A stretch of 64,000 bases of DNA. Origin: Blepharisma japonicum (taxonomy: Eukaryota; Ciliophora; Heterotrichea; Heterotrichida; Blepharismidae). The stretch's first letter is position 1; every line of letters starts with the position of its first letter. The notes under the pieces are model-generated. The model ran no database searches. It worked only from the letters and a program-made list of their open reading frames with translations, and was not told where the DNA came from. Below are positions 1-12,066 of the stretch, one piece after another. The position numbers and the translations under genes are program-made. The stretch is from positions 1 to 64,000 of the forward strand of contig CATKHK010000030.1 of NCBI GenBank assembly GCA_949751835.1, read 5' to 3'.

Positions 1-1907
1 TAAAAACAAGCATACGAAACAGGGTTAGTGTTTCCATATGTTTCAAATAATGTATTATAAACATCTTTTCCTTTTTCTCCTATAAATACAGATTGAATAA
101 CAGCTAACAAGGGAACACCAATTTCTACCCTTTTATAGGTGTAGTCATCTTTATTGGCAATTTCAGAAACCCAAGCAGCGTTAGAAGAGATAAAAAGAAC
201 ATCACCTTTTCTCATTCCTAAATCATAAAATAATTCAATAGCATAATATAATAAAGGAGGGGTCAATAATAAAGCTACGAGTCTTACATTTGTATCAACA
301 ATTTCTTGGAAAACGTCTGAATAATTTTTTATTTGATTTCTCGTAAGTAGCTGTGGAATTATTCTTAATTCATTAACAATATTTAATTTCTGCGCTGCAG
401 CTGCTTGGCTTAGATAATAATTTCCTCAATAGCCTAAGCTATTATTTTCATATATTATTGCAAAATTAGCCCAGCCCATTACTTTAAGAAGCAGTGGATC
501 TTGAGAATACAGAAGATTGCTGGGCAAGTTCACTCTTGTATATAAGGGGTATTTTGTATAGTTTGAAAAGCCTGGATCAAGATTAAGGTAACCAACACAA
601 GGAATTGTTATGTTCAATTTTGCGAGATTAGAAATTTCTCCATAAGCAACTGAAGAGCCAGGAGAAAATAAATGAGCTAATCCTAGCTTGTCTTTATCTT
701 TTTTAAGACAGTTATAGTTAAAAGTCGCATTATATGCAAGCACACCACAGTCAAAGTCATTGAGTTTTAATTGAAAATTTTGTAAAATATCAGTACCTTC
801 ATTTATATCGTTTATTGCTAATGCCAATCCTCTTTTATAAATTAGCATTCCTGGAGAAGAGTCAGTGCCAGGATTTGTAGTTCCATCATTTGCGCTAATT
901 TCAATAATTTTTCTCTGAGAAGCTGGAATATCAGTAGAATTTCCTGGAAAAATTAATGCAGAGCTTAAAGTAAGATAACCATTTACTACAGAGCCAACAA
1001 CCTTTCTTTTGCTTTCTTGAATATTAATAAGAGAAAATTCATTAGTACAGTAATTGTTTGGACATTGATTTGAAAGTCAAATTAAAGAATCAATTGAACT
1101 TGAATTATTGCTTAAAAAACCGATCATTTCAGAAATGGCAACAGATAAATATTTTTCGTAAGAGTCAACTTCTTCTTTTCCCTTTTCGACAATAGCTAGA
1201 GCTCCATTACTGCTTGATTTATAGCTGCTTTCACCAATTAGCAAAATTCCTGTTCCTTTTGTAAGCATTTTTGATGAGATTAATGCTTGCTGAATTTCAA
1301 TAGAAGTATTTTTGTCTGAGAATATATAAAATAGTGATGAGCCCAATTTAAAAAATTCTTTTTGGATTAAATCTTCAATGAAAGTATCTGAACTAACAGT
1401 AAATAAAGAAAATTTTTCTGAATAATTGAATAAGCAATTTTTTCAGTTTGAATAGTTTTCAATATTGCTTACTGCTAGTCCAGCAGTTCAGTTAAAATAA
1501 CTTAAAGTTGCAATAAAAGCGTTATTAAAACTTTGTTGAGAACTGGATAGGGAAAAAGTTCATTTGTGAGGATAAAGTAAACTGTCAGAAAACTGAAAAT
1601 GTATAAGAAGATGCTTCTCACATAACTTCGAAATTTCAAATTGAGAGCTTAACTGATTTGTTATATCAAAAATTGCAAGTAAATTAGAGTGATTTGAAAT
1701 TTCTTCATAGATGGAGGAATAATCACAAGAAATAGTTTCAATTGAAGGAAAGCCAGAAACGTTTGCGTTAATATCATTAATTAAGCTTGAAATAGTACTC
1801 ATTGAGGAGCTAGAATATACAATCAACACTTCTAAAGAATATGAAAGCTCATTTGAAATCAAAAGTAGATACTGCAAAAGTAATTGGTAGAAATAATTTC
1901 ACTTCAT
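1..1907 (-). CDS. Receptor-like protein, array copy 1 (3' part outside window)
   Basis: First member of the tandem receptor-like family. The window edge cuts it at about residue 635, inside the type I periplasmic-binding domain, so the membrane part is not seen. Read with UGA as Trp, the frame is open throughout. I start at the ATG complementary to 1905-1907 rather than a methionine ten codons later, because the extra residues (MKWNYFYQLLLQYLLL) complete a hydrophobic signal peptide. The binding-domain hallmarks of the family are present: [22 protein letters not shown] followed by LAKLNITIP, and a GW at the end of the first lobe where W is TGA. No intron is visible. Ligand unknown. The family call is firm; the receptor role is inferred. 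Confidence 0.85.
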
Positions 1908-2399
1908 TATTTATTTTTCTTAACAAAGTTAAAACTAAAGGTTTAAAAAGATTTCAACCTTACAATCGGCATCGTTTGAGTTATTTTTAAATAAGTGAAT
2001 GAACAGATATTAGATAAAATATTATTAAATTATAACAAGTTGCAGACAATATGGCGACTTCTCCTTTTAACTCTTTTAAAGCCAACTTTTAGTAGATAAT
2101 TAGACAGCAAGGGCTTAAATTCCTGCTTATTAAATTTCTCTCCTATCAAACGTTGCAATTAAGGAAATAAAATTCATAAGCGATATGCTCTTCATACGCA
2201 TATTTATTTATAATAGTAATCTTATGAACCTAATTTATTAAAAAATTATTTAATTTTAGTATAATTAAAAAAAAATAATCATGGCTTTCAATAGATATCA
2301 TTTTGTATATAATTTCTTGAGTTAAGCATTATTATATCTCTTGTTGTTTATTTTTTGGATTATTTAAAATTCAATATTATAAATGAATAATATTTATTA
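1908..2399. other. AT-rich spacer between array copies 1 and 2
   Basis: About 490 bp between the start of copy 1 and the stop of copy 2. It must hold the copy 1 promoter. I see no gene, RNA or clear repeat in it. Confidence 0.6.
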
Positions 2400-5300
2400 T
2401 TATTTAGAGTTAAGCAATTCAAGTTTTTGAGGTATTATTTTTGAGTGGTGATCTTTTGATTTCTTTCCAAATGAAAATGCAAATTTAAATAAGTTTGAGG
2501 TATCTTTTGCTTTCTTTCTATATAATAAACTTGGATATTTTTTCTTTTGGACAAATAACCCTATCAATATTAAAAATCCCCATCCCCCTAAAATTAAGAA
2601 AATTCATGGAAAGCTACTTCCATTTATAAGGAAATTCATGGTTGATAGAAAAGATACTCAAGTAACACCAATAAGGCTTAAATTGTGCCATCAGTTGAAT
2701 CTTTCATAATTATAAGCTTTAAATTTCAATAAAATGAGTATATAAAGAACAACTAAAAATGTAAATAAAAATCCATGGGCTATATCACTAGATCTTTTAA
2801 GTGTTTTACTCATAACTATTAAGATCACTTGAACAACTGTTTTCACCATTAAATATAGAGGAAATGATTTTACATGCAATTCATGCTGAAATTCTTGCCA
2901 AAGAGGTCTACAAAATACTGCAAAAGGGTGATAACATATTAATGAAACAGCAGATAAAATAGCATAAGCAATATGATTTCCTTGTCAGCAGAATTGATAG
3001 CAATCAATCGAAAGGTAGCTGTCTTTGAAATTATTTCCAATAGAATTATCACAGACAAAAATATCCAGCAGGATTGATATAAATGGGATGAAGCATAAAT
3101 TACCCAAAATTGGCATAGAATTATCAGCTAAAATTCCTAGGGCTCTAAAAAACCAAATATTACTGAATGTTTCATCTAAGTGCCAGAAGATTTCTATACA
3201 AAAAATACACCAAAGCCCACACAAAATAATAATCGCTTTATAAAACCACCAAAAAATATCATTTTCAAACTTTAAAATCCCCCTAACATCCAAGGATACT
3301 GCATCTCCAATATCAGCCAAAATTGAATTTAACGGCCTGATATCAGGACCTTGCGAAAGTAATTGAAAAAATTCTACCACTATTGTAATTCCAACAATCA
3401 TATCTGCAATTGAAATCTCTTCACTTTTTGTAAGCACTTCTACCTTCAAATTCCATCACTTTTTCCAAATAATAAAAGTTGCAATAGTTGTCACAATGGC
3501 AATAAAAAAACAAATTCCAAAAACCAAAGCTCGGCCTTTAGCAAATGTTTGCTTTAATTTATCATCAAATGGACAATTAGTCCTTGTGATCCTAAAATCT
3601 GTTGGCTTATTACTAGTTCCATCTGCGTATACAAAAGGAGTTTCAATAGTCAAAACTTTTAGGCTTGTAGGTGCAAAAAATCCAACGTCATAAATTTTTA
3701 ACGTACCTGCTGTAGAGTTATAAGAGTTAGATTGGATTGTGAAGCTAGACAATTGAACATCATTGCTATTTTTTTGAATATAAATAGTTCCACTACACCC
3801 AGTAAATTTTACGCTTCTTATGGCTGATTGAAGGTTTTTAGGATCTGTATAGTCTTTTCCTTGATTAATAGTCCAATCCAAAGCTATTCCAACCAAATAT
3901 ATAGAGTCATAAAACAAACAAGAAAATGAGCTGGGCTCTGTATTTCCATATGATTTGTATAAGTTATCATGAACACTTTTTCCTTTTTCACCTACAAAAA
4001 ATGACTGATATACAGCTAATAACGGAATAGCAACTTCTATTCTTTTATACGTATAATCATCTTTATTCGCAACAGAAGACAGCCACCCAACATTGGGAGA
4101 ATAAAAAATCATATCCCCCTTTCTTATTCCTAAATCATAAAAAACTTCTGCAGCATAATCGATTAAAGGAGGATTTAATATTAAAACAATCATTCTTGCA
4201 TTTGTATCAATAATATCTTGAAATACATGAGTATAATTTTTTAGCTTGTCCCTGGTCAAAAGTGGTGGAATTGTTTTTAATTTGTTGACGATATTTAAAT
4301 TTTGCTTTTCATTTGCTTTGATAATGTAATTATTTGCTGTAATGCCTAAGCTATCGTTCTGATATAAAATCGCGACATTGTTTCAGCCCATTACTTTTAA
4401 TATTAATGGAACTTGTGAGAATAAAACAGTACTTGGCACACTTACTCTTGAATAAAATGGGTATTTGGTAGAATTTGAAAGGCCCGAGTCGACATTTAGA
4501 GCCCCGATGCAAGGTATAGTGATATTTAATTTTCCTAGAGTGGCGATTTCTCCATAAGCTAATAAGGAGCTTGAAGCCATAATGCGGGTCAATCCAAGTT
4601 TGCCTTTATCTTTATTAATGCAATTATAATTAAAAGTAGCGTTATATACAACTGCTCCACAATCAAAGTCATTCAGTTTTAGCTGAAAATTTTGTAAAAC
4701 ATCATTATCATTATTTATATCTTTTAAAGCTGATGTAAATCCTCTATTATAAAGAATCACTATATCTGAAGGGGCAGCACCAGGGTTGGTTGTCCCATCA
4801 TTGGCACTGGCATATAAAAATTTCTTTTGAGATACTGGAATTTCAACAGAATTCCCTGGGAAAACTATTGAAGAATTCAATACTAATATCCCATTGATTA
4901 TAGATCCAACAAGCTTTCTTTGGTTTTCATGAATATTTATAAGGGAAAATTCATTTACACAATAGTGATTTGGGCACTTTTCTAATAATAACATCAAAGA
5001 ATTATCGACACTTGAAGCATTGCTTAAAAGAGAAATCATATCTGAAATAGCGAGAGATAGGTATTCCTCATAAGAGTTTGCTTTTTCTTTGCCTTTTTCA
5101 ACAATAGCTAATGCTCCTTCTATAGCTGATCCATAACTGCTTTCGCTGATAAGAAGAATTCCAGTTCCATCAGTAAGCATTTTGGAAGATTTTAAATTTT
5201 TTTGTATTTCGATGGAGCTATTACTGTCTGTAAATAGATAAAATAGCGATGAGCCTAATCTCGTAATTTCTCTTTGAATAAAATTTGTAACAAATGCGTC

Positions 5301-5810
5301 TGAGCTTACAGAAAATAACTCTATTTTTTCAGAATAATTACTAAGGCCGATTTGGTAAATTGGATAATTTTCAACGGCACTAAATGCAACACCACTAGTT
5401 CAATTAAAGTACTTTAAGGTCGCAATAAAAGCTTCACTTAGATTTTTTTTTGACCCAGAGAGAATATAAGTTCAGTTTTGTTTGTAAGGCATGCTATCAG
5501 AAACTAAAAAATGTATAAGAAGTTTATCTTTGCAAAGCTTGGATATCTTAAATTGAGAATTTAAGTTATCCGTAATGTCAAAAATAGCAAGTAAATTAGG
5601 AAATTTTAAAATTTCTTCTTCAAGAGAGTTAAAATCACAAAAAAACATTTCAATTAAGGAGATATTGGAAACACTTGCTTTTATTTCAGCAAATAAGCTC
5701 TTTGATGAATTTGAATAGGCTATTAAAACTTCTGATGAGGTTGAAACTGTTATAAAAGTCAAAAAAAGCAATTTTAAAAATCCTCTTTGCTCAAATAATA
5801 TGACAGCCAT
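2400..5810 (-). CDS. Receptor-like protein, array copy 2: PBP1-type ectodomain plus multi-pass membrane region
   Basis: Complete intronless member, 1136 aa, stop TAA at 2400-2402. I use the ATG at 5808-5810, which starts a hydrophobic signal peptide. A methionine-free extension upstream is open but has no ATG. Order: signal peptide (about 1-30); divergent N-terminal region (30-330) with [17 protein letters not shown]; type I periplasmic-binding domain (about 335-730) with [30 protein letters not shown] and [10 protein letters not shown]; a conserved [13 protein letters not shown] linker; then about 8-9 hydrophobic segments, including [10 protein letters not shown] and [18 protein letters not shown]; and a basic tail. 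Many in-frame TGA codons fall where paralogues also need Trp. In animals and bacteria this ectodomain fold binds amino acids and similar small ligands. The membrane part does not obviously match class C GPCRs. Confidence 0.88.
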
Positions 5811-6379
5811 GCCAGTGAATAATTTATTCAAATCTCATTGAAAATGAGACTTATTAGAAACTATTTACATAAGACTTATTAAATCTAAAGCCCAAATAAA
5901 ACCTATTAATTCAAAGAAGTATGTACTGTTTGAAAATCAAGTTTTTAAAGTTCGATTTTTGATTGGTAAGCTTGAGATTGCTTACAGAAAGCAAATACGA
6001 ATTTAAATAGAGCAAAGGTATCTTTTTCTCTTCAAAATAATTCTTCTTCTGCGAAGCAATGATAACTGTCAATCCTTTTAAAATCATAGCAATCGATAGG
6101 AAGGAAAATGCATTAATCAGGAAATTTTTTGTAGATAAAAGAGATACCTAATTTATTGTAATAAGATTTAATTTGCACCACCTGGTCTCTTAAAAATGCA
6201 GCTTGCTCATAGACTTTATACTTTTAAATTCGAAGCATTTATATTGCTATACTAAATTATTATAATGATAGTCAAAACTTCAAGTTGCTGGCTATCTATG
6301 TCCACCATGCCTAAACACTCTCGAACTGAAATATGAAGGCTCAAGCTATACATCCAATTACATTTAAAAAGTTAATTTA
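5811..6379 (-). pseudogene. Spacer with degraded 3' end of a receptor-family gene (about 5931-6185)
   Basis: The spacer between copies 2 and 3 contains a decayed piece matching the C-terminal coding end of the family on the minus strand. It keeps recognisable tracts for the final TM, the KKxYPxLLF-like stretch and the tail (for example around 5993-6030 and 6110-6175). It carries stops and frameshifts and is not translatable. The rest of the spacer is AT-rich with no other feature. It is a remnant of a lost array copy. Confidence 0.6.
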
Positions 6380-9300
6380 TTATTTAAAAAAGTCTAATTT
6401 TTGAGGTTCGATTTTTGAATGGTGAGCTCTAGATTTTTTACCGAAGGTAAATGCAAATTTAAATAATGTTGAGGTGTCTTTTTCTCTTCTAAATAGTAAA
6501 CTTGGATATCTTTTCTTTTGGACAGCAAAGCCTATTAAAATTAAAAGTCCCCATCCACATAAAATTAACGCAACTCATGGAAAATTAGATCCATTAATAA
6601 GGAAATTTATTGTAGATAACAGAAATACCCAAACAACTGCAATAAGGCTTAGCTTGTGCCATCAATTGAACCTTCCATAGTTATAAGCTTTAAATCTCAT
6701 AAAAAATGTGGCATAAAGCAGCAAAAGAAATATAAACACAAACCCATGAGCAACATCACTGGATTTCTTAAGAGTTTTGTTAAGAACTATTAAAATCACT
6801 TGCATTACGGTTTTTACCATCAAGTAAAGAGGAAAAGATTTAACATGCAATGAATGCTGAAATTCTTGCCAAAGAGGTCTGCAAAATACTGCGAAAGGTT
6901 CGTAGCAAATTAGAGAAATTGCAGATAAAATGGCAAAAGTTATATGATTTCCCTGTCAGCAAAATTGATAGCAGTCGACAGAGAGATAACTGTCTGTAAA
7001 TTTGTTTCCAATAGAATGATCGCAAACAAATATTTCTAAAAGTATTGATATAAAAGGAATAAAACACAAATTTCCTAAAATTGGCATCGAAAAATCCGCT
7101 AAAAGTCCTAAAGCCCTAAAAATCCAAATATGATTAAATTTCTCATCTAACCTCAAAAACATTTCTATACAAAAAATGCACCACAAATCACACAAAACAA
7201 TAATTAAAGTAGCAACCCACCAAAATACACCATTTTCAAGTTTCACAAAACTTTTCAAATCCAAAGACACAGCATCTCCTATATCAGCAAGCAAAGTGCT
7301 CAAAGGTCGAAGATCAGGACCCTGAGAAAGGAGCTGGAAAAATTCTACCAGAATTGTAGCTCCAACAATAAAATCAGAGATAGAAATTTCTTCTCTTCTT
7401 GTAAGTTCTTCTACTTCTGTATTTCACCAATTTTTCCAAATGAAAAATGTAATAATTATTGTAACAGCTGCAACAAAAAAACAGATTCCAAATACCAGGG
7501 CTCGGCCTTTATCAAAAGTTTGCTTGAGTTTATCGTCAAATGGGCAGTTAGTTCTTAAGATTCTGAAATCTGTAGGCTTATTAGTGGTTCCATCTGCATA
7601 TACAAAAGGAGTTTCAATAGTCAAAATCTTAGAACTTGTAGGTTTTAATAAGCCATATTCATAAATTTTTAACTTTTCTGATGTGTAGTTATAAGAATTT
7701 GACTGAATCGTAAAGCTTGATATTTGGACATCATTGCTTCCTTGCTGCATATAAACTTTTCCACTGCATCCTGTAAATTTTACATCTCGAATAGTTTTTT
7801 GAAGGATATGAGGATTAGTATAATCATTACCTTTATTTATAGTCCAATCTAAGGCTGAGCCAATTAAATAGCCAGCATCATAATATAAGCAAGCATACGA
7901 GTTAGGCTCGGTGTTTCCATACGCAGTATATAGTTTGTCATGAATCTTTTTACCTTTTTCTCCTATAAAAAGTGACTGAAAAGTAGTTATTAGAGGAACA
8001 GCGACTTCTACTCTTTTGTAAGTATAGTTATCATTATTCGCAACTGAAGTGAGTCATACAAGATTAGCAGAGAAAAAAATTATGTCACCTTTTCTCATAC
8101 CTAAATCATAAAAAAGCTCAGCTACATAATCTATTAATGGAGGATTCATTGCTAAAAGTATCATTCTTACATTTGTATCAATAATATCTTGAATTATATA
8201 TGTGTAATTTTTTATTTGCTCTCTGGATAATAGTGGAGGAATAGCTACCTGCTCATTAACAATATTAATATTCTGCTTTTTAGCTGCTTTACTTATAGTA
8301 TTATATGAAATAACTCCTGTACTATCATTTTGATATAAAATGGCCATGTTATTTCATCCCATAACTTTAAGTAATAAAGGAATCTGTGCAAATGTAATTG
8401 TATTCGGTAGGATTAACCTCGTATAAAATGGGTATTTTGTGGAGTTTGAGAGGCCTGAGTCAACGTTTACGGCTCCAACAAGAGGAATAGTAATATTTAA
8501 TTTTGCTAAAGTCGCAATTTCTCCATATGCGACAAGAGAGCCTGAGTTAACCATATGAACCAATCCGAGCTTTTCTTTATCTTTATTTAGGCAACTGTAG
8601 CAAAAAGTAGCATTATATACATTTGCTCCACAGTCAAAATCATTTAATTTTAACTGGAAATTTGGTAAAATATCGAGTCCTGAATTTATGTCACTTATTG
8701 CTTGTGTTAGGCCTCTTTTATATATAGCGACCAATAGGTTAGGGACAGCTCCAGGATTGGTTGTTCCATCATTCGCACTGAAATATAAAATTTTCTTTTG
8801 AGATATTGGTATAACGGAAGAGTTTCCAGGGAAGATGAGAGAAGAATTTAATATTAGATTTCCATCTATAATAGATCCTACTATTTTTCTTTTATTTTCT
8901 CGAATATTTATAAGAGAAAATTCATGCGCACAATAATGATTTGGGCACATTTTTGATAATAAAATTAATGAATCGTCAACACTTGAAGAATTGCTTAAAA
9001 GAGAAATCATCTGTGAAATAGTAGTGGATAAATATTTTTCGTAAGATTCAACTGCTTCTTTGCCTTTTTCAACAATAGCTAACGCTCCATTAGTTTTTGA
9101 TCCATAACTGCTTTCACCATTAAGCAGAATTCCAGTTCCATTTGTAAGCATTTTTGACGATTTTAAATATTTCTGTATTTCGAAAGAATTATCTTTGTTT
9201 GTAAACAAATAAAATAATGATGAGCCTAATCTCATTAATTCACCTTGAATAAAATCTTCAATGAAGGTATCTGAGTTAACAGGAAATAATTTAATCTTAT

Positions 9301-9787
9301 CAGAATAATTTTTGAAAGTAACTTTCGCATTTGAATAGTTTTCAACGCTGCTAATTGCTGTGCCAGCAGTTCAATTAAAATATCTTAGAGTTGTAATAAA
9401 AGCCTCATTTTGTCTTATTTTTGAACTTGCAAGTGAAAAAGACCATTTATGAGGATAAAAAAAGCTGTCAGAAACCTGGAAATGTATAAGTAAGTTTTCT
9501 TCGCATAGTTTTGAGACCTCAAATTGAGAAGTAATGCTACTAGTTATGTCAAAAATTGCAAGTAAATTTGGATGGGTGGTGATTCCTTCTTTAAGTAATG
9601 AGATTTCGCATGTAGAAAGTTCGATTGAAGGAAGATTTAAAATATTTGCCCTGATATCGGTAATTATACTTGGCATGATACTTCTTGAAGAATTTGAATA
9701 AGCAATCAATAATTCTAGAGAAGCTGAAAGCCCTATTCATGTAAAGTACAGAAATTGGAAAAGTATTTGATGACTACCAAATGCCAT
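6380..9787 (-). CDS. Receptor-like protein, array copy 3
   Basis: Complete intronless member, 1135 aa, ATG at 9785-9787 and TAA at 6380-6382. The N-terminus MAFGSHQILFQFLYFTW (W is TGA) is a signal peptide. The binding domain lies at about 330-730 and membrane segments run from about residue 760 (GRALVFGICFFVAAV) to about 1095. The tail ends HHSKIEPQKLDFFK, a C-terminal signature shared with its neighbours. Potential N-glycosylation sites are frequent in the ectodomain (LSNSTKYP, KLNITIP). Its block 6901-7440 is nearly identical to 9833-10379 in the adjacent pseudogene, far closer than other array copies are to each other, so this is the youngest duplication or conversion event here. Confidence 0.88.
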
Positions 9788-9829
9788 TTTAAAATATTTT
9801 TAATTATAACTGTATTAAGCTTTAAATTT

Positions 9830-10980
9830 TAGTAGCAAATTAGAGAAACTGCAGATAAAATGGCAAAAGTTATATGATTTCCCTGTCAGCAAAATTGATA
9901 GCAGTCGACAGAGAGATAACTGTCTGTAAATTTGTTTCCAATAGAATGATCGCAAACAAATATTTCTAAAAGTATTGATATAAAAGGAATAAAACACAAA
10001 TTTCCCAAAATTGGCATCGAAAAATCCGCTAAAAATCCTAAAGCCCTAAAAATCCAAATATGATTAAATTTCTCATCTAACCTCAAAAACATTTCTATAC
10101 AAAAAATACACCATAAGACACACAAAACAATAATTAAAGTAGCAACCCACCAAAATACACCATTTTCAAGTTTCACAAAACTTTTCAAATCCAAAGACAC
10201 AGCATCTCCTATATCAGCAAGCAAAGTGTTCAAAGGTCGAAGATCAGGACCCTGAGAAAGGAGCTGAAAAAATTCTACCAGAATTGTAGCTCCAACAATA
10301 AATTCAGAAATAGAAATTTCTTCCCTTTTTCTAAGTTCTTCTACTTCTGTGTTTCACCAATTTTTCCAAATGAAAAATGTTAGAATTATCTTTGTTTGTA
10401 AACAAATAAAACAGTGATGAGCCTAATCCCATTAATTCTCTTTGAATAAAATCTGTGATGAAGGTGTTTGAATTCACAGTAAATAATTCAATATTTTCTG
10501 AGTAATTTTTCAAAGTAATTTGTTTATTAGAATAACTCTCAACACTACTTATAGCTAAACCAGCAGTTCAATTAAAATATTTTAGAGCTGCAATAAAAGC
10601 ATCATTTTGATTTTTTTTGAACTTGTAAGTGAAAAAGTTCATTTGTGAGAATAAAGTAAGTTCTCAGAAACCTGAAAATATAATGAGAAAGTTTTTATCA
10701 CATAGCCTTGAGACTTCAAACTGAGAAGTTAAACTGCTGGTTATATCAAAAATTGCAAATAAGTTTTGATGAAGAGCAATTTCTCCTTCAAGTAAAGAAA
10801 TTTCGCATGTATAAAGCTCTATTGAAGGAAGATTTCAAATATTTGTTTTGATATCAGTGACTAGGTTTGGAATTTTGCTTATTGAAGAGTTTGAGTAGGT
10901 AATTAATAATTCGAAGGTACTTGAAAATACAAAGTATGTGAAAAAAATGTCTGAAAAACTTGATAGTAATAGAATACCAT
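9830..10980 (-). pseudogene. Receptor-family pseudogene (array copy 4) with large internal deletion
   Basis: A broken copy joining two separate parts of a family gene. Positions 9833-10379 match TM1 to TM5 of copy 3 almost base for base. At about 10380 the sequence jumps to the N-terminal region (LFTNKDNSN, then QRELMGLGSSLFY), so nearly all of the ligand-binding domain is missing. The 3' end after TM5 is also absent. The N-terminal part, down to an ATG at about 10978-10980, has at least two or three further frameshifts relative to copies 2 and 3. A short chimeric frame remains open across the junction, but it enters the membrane part out of frame. Not expected to make a functional receptor. 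Confidence 0.85.
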
Positions 10981-12066
10981 TTTAATTCTTTTTTATTATA
11001 TGCGACTAACAATAAAATTCTGATGTACTTTTTATAAAAAATTGCAATTTCCAGTTAATATACATTGAAAAGATAACCTTAAAAAGAAAGCCTATTGAAA
11101 TATGATTAGCTTTTATAAGTGATTTCGATTTATAATTGTCTAGAAATTTGCCAGAAATGAGATATTTATAACAGATTTTATTTTTAAAATATGAAGAAGA
11201 GGTGAAATGGTTGAGTCGTGTGGAATAAATTTCAGAGGAAAATAGAGCACTAAGTTATAGATTATATAGCAATAATATACTGCTAAGAGCAAAATTATAG
11301 GTAATGATTAGGGTCATTGGCTTTCTAATCTTTACTGATGGAAAAGGAGTACCCATTTTTATTACTTAGGTACAAATTTAAATAGTATTGAAGAGTGCTT
11401 TGCTTTCTTTCTGAATAAGAAGTGAATATTTCTTCTCTCGAAAATAGTAGTCCTATTACTATAGCCTCTTTTTAAAACAGTTAATCCCAAGAAATGTTAG
11501 ACGCTCCAACAATAAATTTATTTATTAAGCAATATATCTATTAAGCGAATCTTGAATCATAAAATATATTTTAATAATAACATTGATTGGCATGAACACT
11601 AACTGTTAAAGATTATTATTAAAGTTCAGAATTTCAGCATAGAGATAACAGTTTATATTTTTTATCGAATAGCAACTGATTCTTTATAGGTTTATGTTGT
11701 TTAAATAGAGCTTGAATAAAATAATTGCTGCAATAAATCTTAGCTGTTTTGCAGTATATTTGTTTTATATTAATATGTTATTTTTATTTAAGATAGAGAG
11801 CTGCAAGACTAAACCTAATAAAATCAATCTTTAAAAACATAATAATTACCTCCCATATTTTAAAGTGTACTGCTGAAAATAATCTAGTCCACCTCATCAT
11901 ATAAGACTTATAGCGTGCTTTTACCCTTGCTTTGTTCTCTTTATTTGCATCTAATACTTATTTTTTAAAATTAATACACTTGTACAAGGAATAGTCATTT
12001 TGTATTACCAAAGGATTAATGAATGATATAACTAAAAGTTTATTTAAGCAATAAATAATGAAATAA
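10981..12066. other. Spacer between array copies 4 and 5 with C-terminal relic and a duplicated spacer block
   Basis: About 1.1 kb without an intact gene. Around 11365-11480 there is a decayed minus-strand fragment of the family's C-terminal coding end (matching 12170-12250 in copy 5). From there to about 11850 the spacer itself resembles 15835-16180, including a shared stretch beginning AATAGCAACTGATTCTTTA at about 11675 and 16010. The spacer was therefore duplicated along with the gene. Nothing else is recognised. Confidence 0.6.
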
